The notes under the pieces are model-generated. The model worked only from the letters and a program-made list of their open reading frames with translations, was not told the DNA's origin and did no database searches. Of a stretch of 17,682 nucleotides of DNA, positions 14,514-17,682 are shown piece after piece. Every line of letters begins with the position of its first letter. Positions within the stretch are counted from its first letter, which is position 1. A program made the position numbers and the translations under genes. This stretch comes from Candidatus Eisenbergiella stercorigallinarum (GTDB lineage Bacteria; Bacillota; Clostridia; Lachnospirales; Lachnospiraceae), in assembly GCA_019120525.1 (NCBI GenBank), contig DWUW01000283.1, forward strand, positions 1-17,682, written 5' to 3'.

Positions 14514-15977
14514 CTACTGGACTGATGCCATAGCTGCTTCGATATCTGCCTGCATCGCATTCAGTCCATCCTTCACTTCCATTTCACCCTTATATACGGA
14601 CTGCGTATAAGTATCAATAATAGAAGTTCCCTGCGATCCCAGGTAAGGAAGGCATACATCGCCCCATACCGTTTTTTCACAACTCAGGCTTTCCGCCAGA
14701 GCTTCGTAAAATCCGCTGTCCTCTCCGGCTTCCACCACACGCTGCATATTGATGTCTCTTGCAGGCGCGACACCATTATCCACTCTGGTAAGTTCTCCAT
14801 CCTCTGATGTACAGAATTCAATAAACTTCCATGCCAGTTCCTGCTTTTCCGACAGGGCATTGATTCCCAGGCTCCATCCGGAAAGCACCGGCGAATCTCC
14901 CGCTGTAACCATGCATCCAATCTTTCCTTCCATTTCCCCTGTATTCAGGGAAGGATATGCACTGCTCCAGTTTTCACAAATAAAAGCTTCTCCGGATGCC
15001 ATAAGCGTATTTATTTCATCAAAGCCCAGCTCGTTCCAGTTATCCGGCTGACTTACAAGCATGGATTTCCCCCATTCCATCGCTTTCTCTCCGGCTTCAT
15101 TGTTAAACTGTACGCTCCAGTCATCTCCAAACATGTCTCCGCCATAATATCCAAGTTTACCCATCCAGGACCAGAGAAGCGCATTTGTTATACCCTGCTC
15201 AATATATCCGTAAGTAGTCGGAGAATCCGGATTCTGGCTTTGGGTAAAAAATGATGCGATTTCTGCCAGTTCTTCCGGTGTCGTTGGAAGAGACAGCTCT
15301 TTCCCTGTTGCCTCAAGATACTGCGCCTGTACCTCCGGGGATTCCAGCAGATCTTTTCTGTAAAAATCCATCATCTCGCAAATCTGATATGGCACGGCAT
15401 AAACGCCGTCTTCATCGCTTGTCCTGCTGATCAAAGCTTCTGCGAAACCATCCCAGTTATAGCTTGGCGCGCCATACTGTTCAGACAGTTCGGTTAAGTC
15501 AGCCAGTTGCCCAAGACTGTTATAGGTTTCCATATAAGCGCTTACGAAGCAACAAACATCCATATCTTCATCGCCGGTAAAGGCCAGGGATATTTTTGTA
15601 TTCAATTCATCAAAACTGTATACATACAGATTTACCTTTGCTCCGGAAAGCTGTTCAAACGCATCGATGGATTCCTGCAAAGGTTCAGAAAATTCGCCGG
15701 TACAGCAAAATACTGTAATTTCCTGTCCGGCATACTGCCCCTGGAGAGCATCGTCCAGATTCAGGTTCAGATCGATACCAAATGCCTCCGCATTCACTGC
15801 ATCGTTGTCTCCCGTTGAAACATCTGCCTCGCTGACGGGCGCCTCGGCTGTTTCTTCGGCCGTTGCCGGTACGTCTGATCCTCCTTCACTTTCTGTCTGT
15901 TCCCAACTTCCGCATCCTGCCAGGGAACCCATGGCCAGAAATCCTGCCAAAATCACTGCCATCCATCTTTTTTTCAT
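14514..15977 (-). CDS. Sugar ABC transporter solute-binding lipoprotein (family 1)
   Basis: This 487-residue extracytoplasmic lipoprotein captures the sugar for the two permeases encoded upstream. The signal peptide ends in lipobox LAGC with lipidated Cys22, followed by an acidic Ser/Glu/Ala-rich linker (about 24-70). The mature part follows the family 1 pattern: EITVFCCTGEF, a first lobe with INTKISLAFTGDEDMDVCCF, and a second lobe with GWSLGINALSEKQELAWKFIEFCTSEDG. Aromatic residues that could stack on sugar rings are plentiful. The length suits an oligosaccharide binder. The ATG at 15977 has AAGGAGG 7 nt upstream. Unusually it lies after, not before, the permease genes. The GH51 neighbour suggests arabinose-containing ligands (inference). 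Confidence 0.92.
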   Translation of the reverse strand: MKKRWMAVILAGFLAMGSLAGCGSWEQTESEGGSDVPATAEETAEAPVSEADVSTGDNDAVNAEAFGIDLNLNLDDALQGQYAGQEITVFCCTGEFSEPLQESIDAFEQLSGAKVNLYVYSFDELNTKISLAFTGDEDMDVCCFVSAYMETYNSLGQLADLTELSEQYGAPSYNWDGFAEALISRTSDEDGVYAVPYQICEMMDFYRKDLLESPEVQAQYLEATGKELSLPTTPEELAEIASFFTQSQNPDSPTTYGYIEQGITNALLWSWMGKLGYYGGDMFGDDWSVQFNNEAGEKAMEWGKSMLVSQPDNWNELGFDEINTLMASGEAFICENWSSAYPSLNTGEMEGKIGCMVTAGDSPVLSGWSLGINALSEKQELAWKFIEFCTSEDGELTRVDNGVAPARDINMQRVVEAGEDSGFYEALAESLSCEKTVWGDVCLPYLGSQGTSIIDTYTQSVYKGEMEVKDGLNAMQADIEAAMASVQ

Positions 15978-16009
15978 ACTCTTTCCTCCTTGTCATTTAT
16001 TTTTGTTTC

Positions 16010-16840
16010 CTAACCCTTTACTGCCCCGTTTACAAATCCCTTTACCAGATAATTCTGAGCAAAGACAGTGATAACAATCGTCGGAATAATGCACACCATA
16101 CCCGCAGCGGCCATCCGTGCAAAAGGGGTTTCCAGCGTATTTCCGGCCCAATATTTAATTCCGACCGCCATGGTTCTGTTTTCTGTTTTATTGATCAAAA
16201 CCATAGCCAAAGCCAGTTCATTCCAGGCGAAGAAAAAAGTCTGCAGGACTACCACCACAATGCTGTTTGAAATCAGAGGCAGGCCAATGCTTTTGAACAA
16301 CTGGAACTCACTTGCGCCATCCATAACGGCCGCTTCATAAATACTTGCCGGTATTCCTCCGTAAAAGCCCAGGCACAGCCAGATTGCAAGCGGCAGAGAA
16401 AGCGCCACATAACACATAGTCAGCGCTGCCAGAGAATTAATCCATCCAAACTGCCGAAAAATCAGATACAGGGGTATCGTCAGAACCATTACCGGAATCA
16501 TCCGCAGCATTAAAATGGAATTTGAAAGCCTTTCACTTCCTCTTCCGGCCATTCTCTGCAGGCCAAAGGCACAAGTAGTAGAAAGGATCACCACCAGTAC
16601 GGTTGTCAGGACCGAAACCAGGAAACTGTTCCTGAAAAACTGTGCCGCGCCGCTGGTACTGAAAACCTCCCGAAAATTATCCAACGTCCATACGGATGGG
16701 AACAGCGGCGGTTCCGTTGTAAAGATATCCTCTCTTTCCTTAAAAGACATCGTCAATGTCCAAAACAGGGGAAAGAAAAACACAAGCGCCAGCAAAATAA
16801 CGATCCCCCGGTAAACAATATTTCCAATTTTTCTCTTCAC
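16010..16840 (-). CDS. Sugar ABC transporter permease, MalG type
   Basis: This inner-membrane subunit of a CUT1-type importer is about 276 residues long. It has about six hydrophobic segments and the EAA loop (IYEAAVMDGASEFQLFKSIGLPL, at about 167-189) that contacts the ATPase. The C-terminus QNYLVKGFVNGAVKG is typical of MalG proteins. The start is uncertain: ATG 16846 lies only 1 nt from the AAGGAGG ribosome site, while GTG 16840 has 7-nt spacing and is preferred. A TTG at 16861 is less likely. The gene starts just after the stop of the MalF-type gene, so translation is probably coupled. No ATPase gene is in the window; partners of this type commonly share an MsmX-like ATPase encoded elsewhere. 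Confidence 0.9.
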   Translation of the reverse strand: MKRKIGNIVYRGIVILLALVFFFPLFWTLTMSFKEREDIFTTEPPLFPSVWTLDNFREVFSTSGAAQFFRNSFLVSVLTTVLVVILSTTCAFGLQRMAGRGSERLSNSILMLRMIPVMVLTIPLYLIFRQFGWINSLAALTMCYVALSLPLAIWLCLGFYGGIPASIYEAAVMDGASEFQLFKSIGLPLISNSIVVVVLQTFFFAWNELALAMVLINKTENRTMAVGIKYWAGNTLETPFARMAAAGMVCIIPTIVITVFAQNYLVKGFVNGAVKG

Positions 16841-16853
16841 TTCCATCCCTCCT

Positions 16854-17682
16854 TCAGTCAACTGCTGCAGCTTTTCGGGTGATTCTGATAAACAGGAAGG
16901 TTACCAGCGCGATCAGCAGAAACAGAATGAAGGACGCCGCGGATGCTTCTCCTACTTTCAGATACTTAAAGCCTGTTTCATAGATATAAAATGCAATCGT
17001 TTCTGTCGACTTCTGCGGTCCCCCTTCTGTCAACGCGAAAGAAATATCAAACATACGTAACGCATCCATCAGCCTGATCGAAATCACCAGAATAACGAAA
17101 CCAGATATATAGGGAAGCGTTATTCTGAAAAAGATCTGATCTTTCCTGGCTCCCTCGATCTGTGCCGCTTCTGTAAGTTCATTCGGCACTGTCGTCAATG
17201 CCGCAAGAAGAATGATCATGATATAAGGTGTCGCCCACCAAAACTCAACAACCAGGATTGCAAACCTTGCCCAGAAGGTATTACCAAAAAAGCTGACAGT
17301 AGCCATCCTCATCCTGTTTAAACTTGAATTGATCAGGCCGTAGTTTGGAGCAAAAATGATATACCAGATATTTGAAACGACCAATGGGCATAACATCATT
17401 GGAAGGATGAAAATGGTCTTTGCCAGACGTCCTGTTATCCCTTTCAGCTTTGGAGAATTCAACAGCAGAGCCAGTGCCATCGCCAGAACCACTGTCCCGG
17501 ATACGGATATGGCCACAAAGATTGCTGTCCAGAGCATGGATTCCCGAAAATCGCCGCTGGAAAAGACCGTGATATAATTTTTCAGGCCCACAAATCTTCT
17601 CGTGGAAGCAGGCATCGCCAGATTATAGTTCATCAGGCTGATCACAAATCCATACAGGATCGGCACCACGATGAACGCTGTC
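16854..17682 (-). CDS. Sugar ABC transporter permease, MalF type (partial, 5' end outside)
   Basis: At least 276 codons lie in the window. The frame runs open to the window end and the first in-window residues (TAFIVPILYGFVIS) already match the first membrane segment, so the true start is beyond 17682. The EAA loop reads LTEAAQIEGARKDQIFFRITLP, and near the end TEGGPQKSTETIAFYIYETGF matches the MalF/UgpA pattern. It pairs with the MalG-type subunit encoded next. The operon promoter must lie outside the window. Confidence 0.9.
   Translation of the reverse strand, partial: TAFIVVPILYGFVISLMNYNLAMPASTRRFVGLKNYITVFSSGDFRESMLWTAIFVAISVSGTVVLAMALALLLNSPKLKGITGRLAKTIFILPMMLCPLVVSNIWYIIFAPNYGLINSSLNRMRMATVSFFGNTFWARFAILVVEFWWATPYIMIILLAALTTVPNELTEAAQIEGARKDQIFFRITLPYISGFVILVISIRLMDALRMFDISFALTEGGPQKSTETIAFYIYETGFKYLKVGEASAASFILFLLIALVTFLFIRITRKAAAVD

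Overview
The window reads as chromosomal DNA of a gut-type Bacillota, most likely a member of Lachnospiraceae. The evidence is strong AGGAGG-type ribosome sites, moderately high GC, a circularly permuted GH3 glucosidase of the kind known from rumen and gut Clostridia, and a carbohydrate ABC importer without its own ATPase. The species cannot be fixed from the sequence. I see no transposase, integrase, tRNA, rRNA or CRISPR array.

Layout. Positions 1-225 are GC-rich, gene-free and hold a very large imperfect hairpin (136-209). An MBOAT O-acyltransferase (226-1728, minus) is divergent from a MalY/PatB-type PLP enzyme (2004-3206, plus). The PLP gene ends in two tandem terminators (3228-3317). A small orphan ORF (3349-3537, minus) with its own promoter is divergent from a PucR/CdaR-family regulator (3740-4900, plus). 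Next comes a minus-strand unit reading leftward: a 72-residue conserved small protein, a GH3 glucosidase with inverted domain order, an M20 dipeptidase-like enzyme and a uroporphyrinogen-decarboxylase-fold protein carrying the zinc motif of corrinoid/thiol methyltransferases (10526 down to 4955). Upstream of it is a 521-residue protein of unknown function with its own promoter (10599-12164), then an XRE regulator (12310-12651). Between the XRE promoter and the XRE start codon lies a strong intrinsic terminator and a 34-codon leader ORF, so this gene may be controlled by attenuation.

The right end (12970-17682) is one minus-strand sugar operon: MalF-type permease (cut by the window end), MalG-type permease, lipoprotein solute-binding protein and an intracellular GH51 alpha-L-arabinofuranosidase, closed by a terminator at 12914-12942. 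It looks like uptake and hydrolysis of arabinose-containing oligosaccharides. Its ATPase is not in the window and is probably a shared MsmX/UgpC-type protein encoded elsewhere.

The left genes almost never use TTA, CTA or TCA codons, which leaves very long open frames on the opposite strand, including one of 1374 codons. The right operon uses these codons freely and looks less GC-rich. This compositional step near 12.3-12.9 kb suggests that the two halves have different histories. Best candidates for something undescribed are the XRE leader, the hairpin at 136-209, the 521-residue orphan, and the grouping of GH3, M20 peptidase and methyltransferase-like protein.
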